From: Novisyntrophococcus fermenticellae
GTDB taxonomy: Bacteria; Bacillota; Clostridia; Lachnospirales; Lachnospiraceae
Assembly: GCF_018866245.1 (NCBI RefSeq)
Contig: NZ_CP076458.1
Location: forward strand, 2,232,001 to 2,296,000
Direction: 5' to 3'
Length of the DNA: 64,000 bases
Positions 44,213 through 52,878 of this stretch are shown in pieces. Numbering within the stretch: position 1 is the stretch's first letter; each line of letters begins with the position of its first letter. The notes under the pieces are model-generated. The model was not told where the DNA came from. It ran no database searches and was given only the letters and a program-made list of their open reading frames with translations. The position numbers and the translations under genes were made by a program.

Positions 44213-44423
44213 CTTTCTCTCCCTCCTCCAGATAATCGAAGATATCCTCTACCGGACATCCAAAAATCTTTGCCAGCTTTAAGGCCAGGGTAACTGAAGG
44301 AGAATAATCCTCTCTCTCAATCAGGCTGATGGTCTGGCGAGATACCCCGGCCAGTTTTCCAAGCTCTGCCTGATTTAAGCCCAGTCTGGCACGATGCTCT
44401 TTCACATGATTTAATAATGGCAT
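44199..44423 (-). CDS. XRE-family HTH regulator
   Basis: 74-residue Cro/CI-type protein, mostly the helix-turn-helix: VKEHRARLGLNQAELGKLAGVSRQTISLIEREDYSPSVTLALKLAKIFG. ATG 44423 with GGAGGTT is preferred to the upstream frame start at 44444. First gene of the operon with DUF3169 and the NatAB-like exporter. Three TGACA-N8-TGTCA dyads in its upstream region, one over the promoter, are the natural candidates for its own binding sites, which would mean autoregulation. Confidence 0.93.
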   Translation of the reverse strand: MPLLNHVKEHRARLGLNQAELGKLAGVSRQTISLIEREDYSPSVTLALKLAKIFGCPVEDIFDYLEEGEKDEQN

Positions 44424-44461
44424 CTTAACCTCCATTCTGTGCATGCTTCACAGCTTTGAGA

Positions 44462-44533
44462 TGACATATTAGTTTGTCATTTTGACAATAATTTTTGTCA
44501 ATCAAATAATAGCATTGACAAGTAAATTTGTCA
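44462..44533. promoter_or_regulatory. Three TGACA-N8-TGTCA operators over a promoter
   Basis: Dyads at 44462-44479, 44483-44500 and 44516-44533, each TGACA, 8 nt, TGTCA. Centres are 21 and 33 bp apart, close to two and three helical turns. The minus-strand promoter TTGACA (44534-44529), 17 nt, TATTAT (44511-44506) overlaps the third site. This fits repression, or cooperative control, of the xre operon. Confidence 0.7.
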
Positions 44534-44545
44534 ATGCTATTATTT
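44504..44545. terminator. 18-bp perfect stem-loop after araC
   Basis: Arms 44504-44521 and 44528-44545 are perfectly complementary around a 6-nt loop; TTATTT follows on the minus strand. It lies 15 bp after the araC stop and so can end that operon, while also containing operator 3 and the promoter of the next operon. Confidence 0.6.
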
Positions 44546-44559
44546 CTTACGTTTTTCTG

Positions 44560-45471
44560 TCAGAATGTTGAGCTCATGCAATCTCCTTTTTCTGTTTTGT
44601 AAACGAGTTCCGCTTCTACCTCCCGATATGTCCTCGGACTCATCCCGCAGCACTGTTTAAATATTCTGGAAAATGCAAGCTGATCCGAATAGCCCACCGC
44701 ATCTGCGATGCACTTAATCTGCATATCTGTTTTTTTGAGCATGGATTTTGCTTTTTCCATACGCAGATTGACCAGATATTGCTGTGGGGAACATCCAACG
44801 ATTTTCTTGAAGCTGCTGGTCAGATAACTCCTGTTGACACCGATATAGTCTGCCAGCTCGGTGATTTTAATCCTCTTGTTATAGTTTGATGAAATATATT
44901 CCATCGCATGCTTAACATAAACCGCTCCCGGATATGGATGCTGCATGCCTGCGCCAGGCAGCTTATTCCTGTATTCATCAATCATTACGGAAAAAAACAT
45001 CATCAAAAGCCCATTTCTTTTCAGTTCGTCTGAATAAGAGAGCTGATGAGCCTCCAGTATCTCGTCAATAAATCCGTTCAGTTCTTTCATACATTCCACC
45101 CTGCCTACGGGTGTCTTTGCAGAAAATCCTGCACTGCTGATACATTTTTCCGCCTTCAGCCCCGTAAATCCCACCCACATATAAGACCAGGGTTCCTCCA
45201 TATCTGCCTTATACCATGCTTCGGTATTGGGTGGTATATAAAAAGCATCCCCCTGGCTTAATTGATACGTCTTGTTATAAATCTTCAGCGTTCCTTTCCC
45301 TTCTCTGACAATATGCAAAAGATGGGAAGCCCTCATATTGGGTCCGAAACTATGTCCCGGCTCGCAATATTCCCATCCACAATAGATCAGACACAGTTCC
45401 ACCGCTTCCCTCTGAAGATCCTCCAGGCACTTATATCTGAGTGAATTGGTATATGCAGTTATGTGTTTCAA
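44560..45471 (-). CDS. AraC-family regulator of the adjacent importer
   Basis: 303 residues from TTG 45471 (LKHITAYTNSLRYK…), which follows the permease stop by one base (TAAATTG) with GGAGG upstream; the frame extends further but would overlap the permease. N-terminal cupin-like sensing domain (GKGTLKIYNKTYQLSQGDAFYIPPNTEAWYKAD) and two C-terminal helix-turn-helix units (ITELADYIGVNRSYLTSSFKKIVGCSPQQYL; IADAVGYSDQLAFSRIFKQCCGMSPRTYR). As the last gene of the SBP-MalF-MalG operon, it probably senses the imported sugar and activates the operon. Confidence 0.9.
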   Translation of the reverse strand: MKHITAYTNSLRYKCLEDLQREAVELCLIYCGWEYCEPGHSFGPNMRASHLLHIVREGKGTLKIYNKTYQLSQGDAFYIPPNTEAWYKADMEEPWSYMWVGFTGLKAEKCISSAGFSAKTPVGRVECMKELNGFIDEILEAHQLSYSDELKRNGLLMMFFSVMIDEYRNKLPGAGMQHPYPGAVYVKHAMEYISSNYNKRIKITELADYIGVNRSYLTSSFKKIVGCSPQQYLVNLRMEKAKSMLKKTDMQIKCIADAVGYSDQLAFSRIFKQCCGMSPRTYREVEAELVYKTEKGDCMSSTF

Positions 45472-45472
45472 T

Positions 45473-46345
45473 TTAAAGCTTGCCTCCGCTGGTTGCAATT
45501 CCTTCAATAAATTGCTTCTGGAAGATTATGTAAAGTAGAATCATTGGAATACAGGCAATTAAAGATGCCGCCATCAATTCCGGGAACTTGGACACGTATT
45601 GTCCCTGCATTTTAGCAAGTGCCGAGGAAAGAACCAGCATATCCTTATCTGTATTTACAATCATAGGCCACATCAGATCTTTAAAGGCAAACACCGCTGT
45701 AAAAATCCCCAGCGCAACCATACTGGATTTCGTAAGCGGAGCCATGATGTAGAGAAAAGTCTGTCCGATATTACATCCGTCCAGTCTCGCCGCCTCCTCC
45801 AGATCATTCGGCAATCCCATATAACCCTGGCGGAGAAGAAAGGTCCCGAATGCCGTTACAAACCCCGGGAATACCAAAGCGAAAATCGTGTTCAGCATCC
45901 CCATCTTACTTACCATCAGGTACTGCGGGATGATAAAAATCTGACTCGGAACCATCATCTGCAGTAACACCAGTGAAAAGCAGAAGTCCCTTCCTTTAAA
46001 ATGCAGCCGTCCGAACGCATAACCCGCCATGGTCGCCGTAAGTACCGCACATATCACACGAAATAAAATCAGAAGCAGGGTGTTCTTGTATAGCACTATA
46101 AAATTCATGTTTTTTATCACCGATGTAAATGCATCTGTCCGCCATACCTTTGGAAAAATTACAAAGGGATCCACAGACGTAGCTTCAGTTACAGACTTAA
46201 AGGCAGTAAGAAACATCCATGCAAAGGGAATCAGCATAGTGATCGATACTAAAATCAGAATAACGTGGATCAATAGATTCATAAGTTTACTTTTTCTTTT
46301 CATGCTCTCCATACCAAACCGCCTCTCTAATTGTAGAACACCCAT
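45473..46345 (-). CDS. Sugar ABC transporter permease, MalG type (system 1)
   Basis: 290-residue inner-membrane permease of the CUT1 family, six predicted helices. The EAA loop EAARLDGCNIGQTFLYIMAPLTKSSMV contacts the ATPase. It overlaps its MalF partner by 19 bp and is followed directly by araC. No ATPase gene is present in the operon, as usual where one MsmK-like ATPase serves several importers. Confidence 0.95.
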   Translation of the reverse strand: MGVLQLERRFGMESMKRKSKLMNLLIHVILILVSITMLIPFAWMFLTAFKSVTEATSVDPFVIFPKVWRTDAFTSVIKNMNFIVLYKNTLLLILFRVICAVLTATMAGYAFGRLHFKGRDFCFSLVLLQMMVPSQIFIIPQYLMVSKMGMLNTIFALVFPGFVTAFGTFLLRQGYMGLPNDLEEAARLDGCNIGQTFLYIMAPLTKSSMVALGIFTAVFAFKDLMWPMIVNTDKDMLVLSSALAKMQGQYVSKFPELMAASLIACIPMILLYIIFQKQFIEGIATSGGKL

Positions 46346-47235
46346 TTTTTCTGCCCGATCATCTGAAATGCCGTAATAATCAAAGTTATCACGAGAAGCA
46401 GGATGACAATCGTAGAACCGTATCCCATATTCTTGTTAATAAAAGCATATTTATAGAACAGATATACTAAAGACTGGGTTTTCTCCAGTGCCGGGTTAGA
46501 TTTATCCATAACCATATACATCAAGTCAAATACCTGTAACGCACTGATTATGCGGGTAACCAGTACAAAGAAAATCGTCGGGGATAACAGGGGAATCGTA
46601 ATATAAAAGAAGCTCTTGACACCTGTAGCACCGTCAATCTCGGCCGCCTCATAAAAATCATGTGGTATTTCCTGCAGACCTGCTATGAACAATACCATAT
46701 TGTAACCGATAATGGACCAGATTCCAATTACTGCAACAGAAAAAACTGCAATTTGAGGATCCGAGACCCATTTTACCTGTATAGGAAACACATTGTTAAT
46801 CAGTCCGAAATCCGAGTTATACAGCCATCTCCAAACCATAGCGATTGCTGCTGGAGCCGCAACCATAGGAAGAAAGATAATTGTCCGATAAAATCCCCTT
46901 CCCCGCATCTTCCTGTTCAATAAAACTGCCAGAATCAGTGCAATAATAATAGAAAACGGAACTTCTACAATTGCATATTTAAACGTGTTGATTAATGACT
47001 GCCATACCTCCTTGTCACCGAATACCTGTGCATAATTGTCCAATCCGACAAAGACATTTCCCCTGCCGAAATCTCCGGTTTTGAAGAAGCTCTGGTACAG
47101 TGTCTGAAAAATCGGGATGATATTCAAAATCACAAGCCCAATCATGGTCGGAAGGATGAACAGCCACCCCCATAAAAACTCACTGCGTGCCCTCCCGGTC
47201 ACTTTTCTTTTTTTCGTATTTGTCATGGCTTTCAC
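46327..47235 (-). CDS. Sugar ABC transporter permease, MalF type (system 1)
   Basis: 302 residues, six helices, with a basic N-terminus (TNTKKRKVTGRARSEFLWGWLFILPTMIGL) and EAA loop EAAEIDGATGVKSFFYITIPLLSPTIFF. It pairs with the MalG-type gene. It lies 48 bp after the binding-protein gene, separated by an 11-bp hairpin that may lower permease expression relative to the binding protein. Confidence 0.95.
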   Translation of the reverse strand: MKAMTNTKKRKVTGRARSEFLWGWLFILPTMIGLVILNIIPIFQTLYQSFFKTGDFGRGNVFVGLDNYAQVFGDKEVWQSLINTFKYAIVEVPFSIIIALILAVLLNRKMRGRGFYRTIIFLPMVAAPAAIAMVWRWLYNSDFGLINNVFPIQVKWVSDPQIAVFSVAVIGIWSIIGYNMVLFIAGLQEIPHDFYEAAEIDGATGVKSFFYITIPLLSPTIFFVLVTRIISALQVFDLMYMVMDKSNPALEKTQSLVYLFYKYAFINKNMGYGSTIVILLLVITLIITAFQMIGQKKWVFYN

Positions 47236-47245
47236 TCCTTTTCCA

Positions 47246-47279
47246 AATACAGGCAGATTCTTCCGAACCTGCCTGTATT
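47246..47279 (-). promoter_or_regulatory. Intercistronic hairpin after binding-protein gene 1
   Basis: AATACAGGCAG/CTGCCTGTATT, 11 bp perfect with a 12-nt loop, between the solute-binding protein stop and the MalF ribosome site, with no T-run. It probably stabilises the upstream mRNA so that the binding protein is made in excess. Confidence 0.6.
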
Positions 47280-47283
47280 ATAT

Positions 47284-48585
47284 TTATTCGCCGGCCAGTT
47301 TTTCATTCATCTGTGCAGCCATTTCTTTACATGCCTCTTCCATGGTTTTATCTCCCGTGTAGACACTTTTCAGAATTTCGTTATCCTCATTTTCCCAGGT
47401 AACTGTAGTCTTGGAGTAAGGGCGGATTACCATGTCGTCCATCATGTTCAGATATGCCTGCAGATTGAAATCAGCAGACTTTGTCCATGCCTCTGAAGTT
47501 CCTTTGTAAGCAGACATCGTCACGCCCAACTCTGCCTGCTTTATCTGTGCTTCCTTGGAGCCCAGATATTCAATTAGCTGTTTCGCTTCCTCCGTATGCT
47601 TGCCATTCGCGGCTGCGGCCCAGCCAAGACCATTATATATGGAAGCCCTTCTTCCCGTAGCGGCACTCTTGGGAAGTTCAGCGATGTCACAATTCTCTGC
47701 CGTGTACTCATTATCGCGATATGCGGCCACCATCCATGAGCCCTGGAACACCATAGCAACCTTTCCGGACTGGAAAAGAACGTCCTCACTGTTCTCAGAC
47801 ATCGTTTCAATAGATGGCATCAGTCCCAGCTTAATCCATTCTTCCACCTGCTGCATCGCTTCGATTGTCTTGGGGTCATCCCATCCGGAGGTTTTCTTGT
47901 CATCGCTTATGATTGTTCCTCCGTTATCGTAGACCATGTTATAATAACCGGCCTGATTGTTATCGTTTCTAAGAGCCATACCATACTGGCTTCCATCCTC
48001 TTTCGTCAGCTTTTTCGCTGCTTCTGTTACATCATCCCAGGTCCAGTCCGCCGTCGGATATGCAACTCCCGCTTCATCGAACATTTTCTTGTTATACCAG
48101 AGGGCTATTGTATCTACATCCTTCGGAACGGCATAATACTTATCCTCATATGTATACAAGCCCCAGATATCAGACGGGTAATTCTCAGGATCTATCTTAT
48201 CGCTGTCCTTAATCATATCCGTCAGATCCAAAAGCATATCGTTTGACATGTATCTCTGGCTTTCATTGGAATGCATCCAGAATACATCCGGAAGGGAGCC
48301 CCCCTGTGCACCTGCCTCAAGCATCGTCCAGTATTCGTCCCACTTTACGACAGAAACCTTTGTCTTTATCCCGGTCTCTTCTGTGAAATCCGCCAGTATT
48401 TCGCTGATACCCGGCTCTTGATTGGTATCCCATATCGATACAGAAAGTTCTGCATCGCCCGAACCCTGCTCGGATTTCCCATCTGATTTAGCGTTTCCGG
48501 ATTCTCCTTTTCCTCCTCCACATGCGGTAAGTGACAGTACCATAACACATGCCATCGCCATCGCTGCTGCTTTTTTGAACTTCAT
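47284..48585 (-). CDS. Extracellular sugar-binding lipoprotein (system 1)
   Basis: 433-residue solute-binding protein (family 1). Lipoprotein signal MKFKKAAAMAMACVMVLSLT then A-C (lipobox LTAC, Cys at ~22), Gly/Ser linker, then the two-lobed domain with DVFWMHSNESQRYM, YAVPKDVDTIALWYNKKMFDEAG and GKVAMVFQGSWMV. First gene of the operon with MalF, MalG and AraC. The ligand is not predictable from sequence. Confidence 0.95.
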   Translation of the reverse strand: MKFKKAAAMAMACVMVLSLTACGGGKGESGNAKSDGKSEQGSGDAELSVSIWDTNQEPGISEILADFTEETGIKTKVSVVKWDEYWTMLEAGAQGGSLPDVFWMHSNESQRYMSNDMLLDLTDMIKDSDKIDPENYPSDIWGLYTYEDKYYAVPKDVDTIALWYNKKMFDEAGVAYPTADWTWDDVTEAAKKLTKEDGSQYGMALRNDNNQAGYYNMVYDNGGTIISDDKKTSGWDDPKTIEAMQQVEEWIKLGLMPSIETMSENSEDVLFQSGKVAMVFQGSWMVAAYRDNEYTAENCDIAELPKSAATGRRASIYNGLGWAAAANGKHTEEAKQLIEYLGSKEAQIKQAELGVTMSAYKGTSEAWTKSADFNLQAYLNMMDDMVIRPYSKTTVTWENEDNEILKSVYTGDKTMEEACKEMAAQMNEKLAGE

Positions 48586-48906
48586 ACATTTTCCTCCTCT
48601 ACATTCAAGATTCGTCAGTTTGACTGTTTTGTCGCACCACTTCTTGATTCATTTATTATAATTGTATATGGAATAATGTGAAATGGAGATATGTTTTTAG
48701 ATTATGGCATAATGTTGTTTCTTGTGCTTTTGTTCTATTTTATAATCATTTCCTGCTCATTTTCTTGTGCTTTCCTAATGGAAATGCTCTTAATATTCCT
48801 GCTTCTTTTGTTTTTCCGTCATATTGACGAATACATTCTTACATATCCGTACCACATCACAGCTAAAATCCCTTACATTTTTCCATATGCCTGTAAAACA
48901 CTGGAA
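48586..48906. other. Promoter region of importer operon 1
   Basis: No gene is supported in this 321-bp gap. An 86-codon plus-strand frame is only low-complexity Phe/Leu-rich DNA. On the minus strand, TATAAT near 48656-48661 lies about 70 bp before the binding-protein start and can serve as -10, with an AGGAGGAAAA-type ribosome site just before the gene. No clear AraC half-sites were found. Confidence 0.5.
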
Positions 48907-48949
48907 AAGAGTAAGAGGCCGGTCATGAATCGACCGGCCTCTTACTCTT
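48907..48949 (-). terminator. Strong terminator of importer operon 2
   Basis: AAGAGTAAGAGGCCGGTC (48907-48924) pairs perfectly with 48932-48949 around 7 nt: an 18-bp stem, followed by TTTTCC on the minus strand. It lies 7 bp after the isomerase-like gene and closes the leftward operon. Confidence 0.85.
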
Positions 48950-48955
48950 GAAGCG

Positions 48956-49789
48956 TTATTGCAGCAGTTCATCCAAAACTGCTTTTGCCATGATGATATC
49001 TTTCTTTTGTTCTTCTCCGGATATCTCCCGTTCAATTGTGATATCTCCTGTATATCCAATTTCTTTCAGCTTTTCAATAAATGCGGGATAGTTTACCTTC
49101 CCCTGACCAAGCGGAACTTCCTCGCCCAGCATATGACCATCTGTAGGATATCTGCCATCCTTTCCGTGTATCCCCATCACGTATTCTCCGAATACTTCCA
49201 GAGCATCTACAGGATTCGCTTTCCCATACATGATCAGATTGGCGGGATCCAGATTAATTCCCACATTACCCTTTCCAAGAGCCTTTTCAATATCCTGAAT
49301 TGCTCTTTTGAGCGTAACCGGAGTTTCCTGTCCCGTTTCAAAAAGGAAATTCTGTCCATTCGCCTTGCACTGTCTTACCAATTCTTTCAAACACACCAGC
49401 ACACCTGCATAGTTGGGATCGTAAGGATTTTCCGGCATATATCCCACGTGGGTTGCCACATCCTTTACATGAATCATCGCCGCAAAAGCAATTCCTTTCT
49501 CAAGCATCTTTACGCGTGCAAACCGGAAGCCTTCCGGTATCAGTCCCAACGTAAGCTGTCCGTCATAGAAATCCCATACCTTTGGCCCTTCCCATCCGCA
49601 CCAGAATGCAGTGATATCTACCTGATGGTGCGCCGATGCAGCATTTACGGCGGCGGCGGTATCCTCATTCAGCAATTCTTTGTCCCAGCATACCAGCTGG
49701 CAGCTTTCCATCCCCATAGAACGCAGTTCTTCAAATTTCGCATCTATGTCTGTATCACGGAAAATTTCAATTAAAACTCCAACTCTCAT
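48956..49789 (-). CDS. Sugar phosphate isomerase/epimerase-like TIM barrel
   Basis: 277-residue xylose-isomerase-like barrel (AP endonuclease 2 superfamily). Seen: LVCWDKELLNEDTAAAVNAASAHHQVDITAFWCGW, MIHVKDVATHVGYMP, NFLFETGQETPVTLKRAI, VGINLDPANLIMYGKANPV, MGIHGKDG and TGDITIEREI. The Glu, Asp, His and Glu around these strands form the usual metal site. Relatives include IolE, IolI and 3-keto-glycoside enzymes. Last gene after a Gfo/Idh oxidoreductase and an importer, so it probably acts on an oxidised sugar or inositol. Confidence 0.88.
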   Translation of the reverse strand: MRVGVLIEIFRDTDIDAKFEELRSMGMESCQLVCWDKELLNEDTAAAVNAASAHHQVDITAFWCGWEGPKVWDFYDGQLTLGLIPEGFRFARVKMLEKGIAFAAMIHVKDVATHVGYMPENPYDPNYAGVLVCLKELVRQCKANGQNFLFETGQETPVTLKRAIQDIEKALGKGNVGINLDPANLIMYGKANPVDALEVFGEYVMGIHGKDGRYPTDGHMLGEEVPLGQGKVNYPAFIEKLKEIGYTGDITIEREISGEEQKKDIIMAKAVLDELLQ

Positions 49790-49816
49790 CTCATTCCTCC
49801 ATAATTTCTAGCATAC

Positions 49817-50644
49817 TCAGCCTTTGACGGCTCCCGCCGTCACACCACCTACAATATGCTTCTGCATAAAGATAAAGAATACAAGACTGGGAATCATAGA
49901 CATCACGATTCCAGGCAGGGCATGTTCCCAGTCTGCTGTCTGTGCCGAAAACTGCATGTAAAGTGCATTCTGGATATTCATGGCCTCTGCATTACCCCCG
50001 ATAATCAATTGATTCGTAATGATATCGTTCCATGTGGCCAATGTATCAAGAACGATCACGGTTGTAAGAATCGGCTTTAACAGAGGCAGAACAATGTTAA
50101 AATAGGTTCTGACTTTACCCGCTCCGTCAATGCAGGCACACTCCTCCAGTTCAATCGGTACATTCTTGACAAAACCATGTATCATATAAACCGCCAGAGG
50201 CATACAAAGCCCCGCACTTACCAGTATATACCCCGCTCTGTTTCCTGTCAGACCCAGTTTTGCAACCAGTCTGGTCAGAGTAATCATGTAGGACTGGAAC
50301 GGAACCATCATAGGCATGATGATGAGCACAAAGCAGACTCCTGATAATTTTCCCTTTGTCCTTGCCAGTTTATACGCCGCCATCGGAGCCAAAAGTGCTA
50401 CAATCAATACCGTACACACCGTATACAAAAGTGTGTTGCCGATAAGCATGGGAAATTTAAATCTGGTCCAGGTCTCTAGATACATGTTCAGGCTCCAGCT
50501 TTCAGGAAGCGCCAGGAACTTCTGCAGCATGTCATTGTAAGGTTTGAACGAGTTAATGAAAATCAGCAGCAGAGGCATCAGCCAAAAGAGAGAGCATATA
50601 AATATAATCGCCGAAAGCGGGCTTATTTTCCTGACTTTTTTCAT
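49817..50644 (-). CDS. Sugar ABC transporter permease, MalG type (system 2)
   Basis: 275 residues, six helices, CUT1 family. The N-terminal helix is ISPLSAIIFICSLFWLMPLLLIFINSF; the EAA loop is EECACIDGAGKVRTYFNIVLPLLKPIL. Its start shares a base with the MalF-type stop. It ends GGVTAGAVKG, normal for the family. Confidence 0.94.
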   Translation of the reverse strand: MKKVRKISPLSAIIFICSLFWLMPLLLIFINSFKPYNDMLQKFLALPESWSLNMYLETWTRFKFPMLIGNTLLYTVCTVLIVALLAPMAAYKLARTKGKLSGVCFVLIIMPMMVPFQSYMITLTRLVAKLGLTGNRAGYILVSAGLCMPLAVYMIHGFVKNVPIELEECACIDGAGKVRTYFNIVLPLLKPILTTVIVLDTLATWNDIITNQLIIGGNAEAMNIQNALYMQFSAQTADWEHALPGIVMSMIPSLVFFIFMQKHIVGGVTAGAVKG

Positions 50645-51534
50645 TATGCTTCTACCTCCTTGCTCTTCGTTACCTTAATCTGTATTACAGTGATAATCAA
50701 TACAAAAACAACAAATACCAGAGACTTCGCAGTAGCCATACCATATCTGTTATTGACAAACGCTTCCTTATAGATATTATACGCTACAGAAATTGTAGAA
50801 TTCGCAGGCCCGCCTTTGGTAAATACCATAATTACATCAAAGAGTTTGAATGCAAATGTCAGGGAAGTGAGCATACAGATGGAAATAGCCGGCATGATCA
50901 TAGGGATTGTGATTTTCCTTAAAACCTGGAATTTACGGGCTCCATCTATTTTCGCCGCCTCAATCAGTTCTTTTGGCACAGCGATAATTCCGGCGATATA
51001 ATTTACCATATAAAATCCCAGGTTCTGCCAAACCGTCATAAATACCACTACAAAAAATGCAAGCTTTCCGGTTCCCAGCCAGCTCCAGTTGAAAAACTCC
51101 CATCCTGTCACCTTGTACAAAGACTCAAATCCAGGACCCAGAATAAACTTCCAGATCAGGCTGATTGCGGTCAGGCTGATAATATAAGGAATATAGTAAA
51201 ATGCACGTCCCACACTGGAACTCTTTTTTTCCTTCGACATAACGAGCGCCACCGTAAGCGACAGAATATTCACGATTATTACAAAGAATACCGAGAATTT
51301 AAGTGTAAACACTGCACTCTTCCAAAACAGCGCATCCTTCGTAAATATATTCACAAAATTCTGAAGTCCTACGAATTTCATGTCTTTACTGATTCCGTTC
51401 CATTCAAAAACAGAATAATAAAGATTCATCAGGAATGGCACATCCGTCGAAAAAAGAACAAATGCCACTGCCGGAAATACAAATAATGCGAAAATCAGTA
51501 TCTCTTTTGCTTTTCCTTTGTTTTTTGCTTTCAA
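50644..51534 (-). CDS. Sugar ABC transporter permease, MalF type (system 2)
   Basis: 296 residues, six helices; EAA loop EAAKIDGARKFQVLRKITIPMIMPAIS. N-terminus KAKNKGKAKEILIFALFVFPAVAFVLF is cytoplasmic, then the first helix. Lies 41 bp after the binding-protein gene; that spacer contains the palindrome TTCTGCCGGCAGAA, a possible RNA hairpin. As with system 1, no ATPase gene is present. Confidence 0.94.
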   Translation of the reverse strand: MKAKNKGKAKEILIFALFVFPAVAFVLFSTDVPFLMNLYYSVFEWNGISKDMKFVGLQNFVNIFTKDALFWKSAVFTLKFSVFFVIIVNILSLTVALVMSKEKKSSSVGRAFYYIPYIISLTAISLIWKFILGPGFESLYKVTGWEFFNWSWLGTGKLAFFVVVFMTVWQNLGFYMVNYIAGIIAVPKELIEAAKIDGARKFQVLRKITIPMIMPAISICMLTSLTFAFKLFDVIMVFTKGGPANSTISVAYNIYKEAFVNNRYGMATAKSLVFVVFVLIITVIQIKVTKSKEVEA

Positions 51535-51575
51535 TCCTCCAAACTCTCCTTTCTGCCGGCAGAAGTCACCTGTTC

Positions 51576-52850
51576 CTACTGTACAACCCAGCCATTCTGG
51601 AACTCTTCTGTCACCTGCTCCGCTGTCATATCGCCACTCATATAGGCCTGAAGCGCCGGCCCTACAATGTCAGCATAACCGTTTGGCTCTATGGTATGAA
51701 TCCATCCATTCGTTTTTCCTTCACTTACATAAACGGACGCGTCATTGGCAAGCGCACCCTTTACTTCCTGTGTATTCTTTGCTCCGGGAACGGCACCGAC
51801 ACCTTCCGTCATCCACTTCAGCCCCTCCTCAGATGTCAGGATATATTCCAGGTATTCCTTTGCAAGATCCAGATGCTCAGAATCCTTATTCACAAGATAG
51901 GTCCAGTTACAGGAAGACAGTAATGTGACATCCTCCGGATTATCGCTTACCGGGCAGGGGAGAAATCCTAAGTTTGCATCCGGATTAAAGGAATCCAGCG
52001 TAGACTGGCACCAGTCGCCCATATGGATAATTGCAGCCTCGCCATTCGCCAGCATATTCTCACTTTTTTCCCAGTCAACTTCCAAAGGCTTGTCCGGTCC
52101 ATATTTTACAGCCAGATCTAAAAATTTAAAAACATTCTGGAAGTTCTTCATATCTTTAAATTTTAAATCCCCGCTGTTAAGTTTTTCAACAACGCCCTTT
52201 GCATCCAGGGATTTGTCCATCATAAAGTGTGAGGAAAGCTGCTGCAGTACCCAGGATTCCTTCGCAGCCAGAGAAAATGCAGTAATTCCCGCCGCATCCA
52301 GTTTTTCACAGGCTTCCTCCAGCTCATCCATAGTCTTGGGAAGTTCCGTGATACCTGCTTTTTGAAAGAGATCCTTATTGTAAATCAGTCCCATATTTTC
52401 ATATGTCCACGGCAGAGACATAATATTTCCGTCCGCATCTTTTCCTGTTTCCAGTGCCGCTTCATTGAACTTATCCAGCACCTCTTTGTCATTTGACCAG
52501 TCATAGGCATATTCATAGTATTTCTGGGCGGAGGTTCCTGCTTCCACGTCAAACACATCCGGAATATCACCGGAATTTACCCGGGATTGGAGTAATGTGT
52601 TGCTGTCATTCGCCGCATGCTGAACTTCAATTTTTACGCCGGGATGGGATTCCTCAAACTTCTTAGCCATATCTGCGTACTCGTCCAGACCATATGCATG
52701 CGCATCAAAAACCTTTAAGGTAATCTCCTTGCCGCTGTCAGATTTTTCAGACGAGCTCCCCTCCTTCGTGTCTGTACCTGCTCCGCCGCATGCTGCGAGA
52801 CCAGTTACCAATACAGTTGTCATTGCAATTGCCAGTGTCCTTTTCCTCAT
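51576..52850 (-). CDS. Extracellular sugar-binding lipoprotein (system 2)
   Basis: 424 residues; lipoprotein signal MRKRTLAIAMTTVLVTGLAAC with lipobox Cys at 21, then a family 1 solute-binding domain (EITLKVFDAHAYGLDEYADMAKKFEESHPGVKIEVQH … LPWTYENMGLIYNKDLFQKAG … GEAAIIHMGDWC). It follows the Gfo/Idh gene by 28 bp. Ligand not known; it is distinct in sequence from the system 1 protein, so the two importers are not recent duplicates. Confidence 0.95.
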   Translation of the reverse strand: MRKRTLAIAMTTVLVTGLAACGGAGTDTKEGSSSEKSDSGKEITLKVFDAHAYGLDEYADMAKKFEESHPGVKIEVQHAANDSNTLLQSRVNSGDIPDVFDVEAGTSAQKYYEYAYDWSNDKEVLDKFNEAALETGKDADGNIMSLPWTYENMGLIYNKDLFQKAGITELPKTMDELEEACEKLDAAGITAFSLAAKESWVLQQLSSHFMMDKSLDAKGVVEKLNSGDLKFKDMKNFQNVFKFLDLAVKYGPDKPLEVDWEKSENMLANGEAAIIHMGDWCQSTLDSFNPDANLGFLPCPVSDNPEDVTLLSSCNWTYLVNKDSEHLDLAKEYLEYILTSEEGLKWMTEGVGAVPGAKNTQEVKGALANDASVYVSEGKTNGWIHTIEPNGYADIVGPALQAYMSGDMTAEQVTEEFQNGWVVQ

Positions 52851-52878
52851 TCCTTTTTCCTCCTTAATTTATATTTGG

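Noticed and set aside
48691-48951. 86-codon hydrophobic plus-strand frame that could be called a membrane peptide
   Set aside because: Low-complexity T-rich DNA, it runs into the strong terminator of operon 2 and has no ribosome site.
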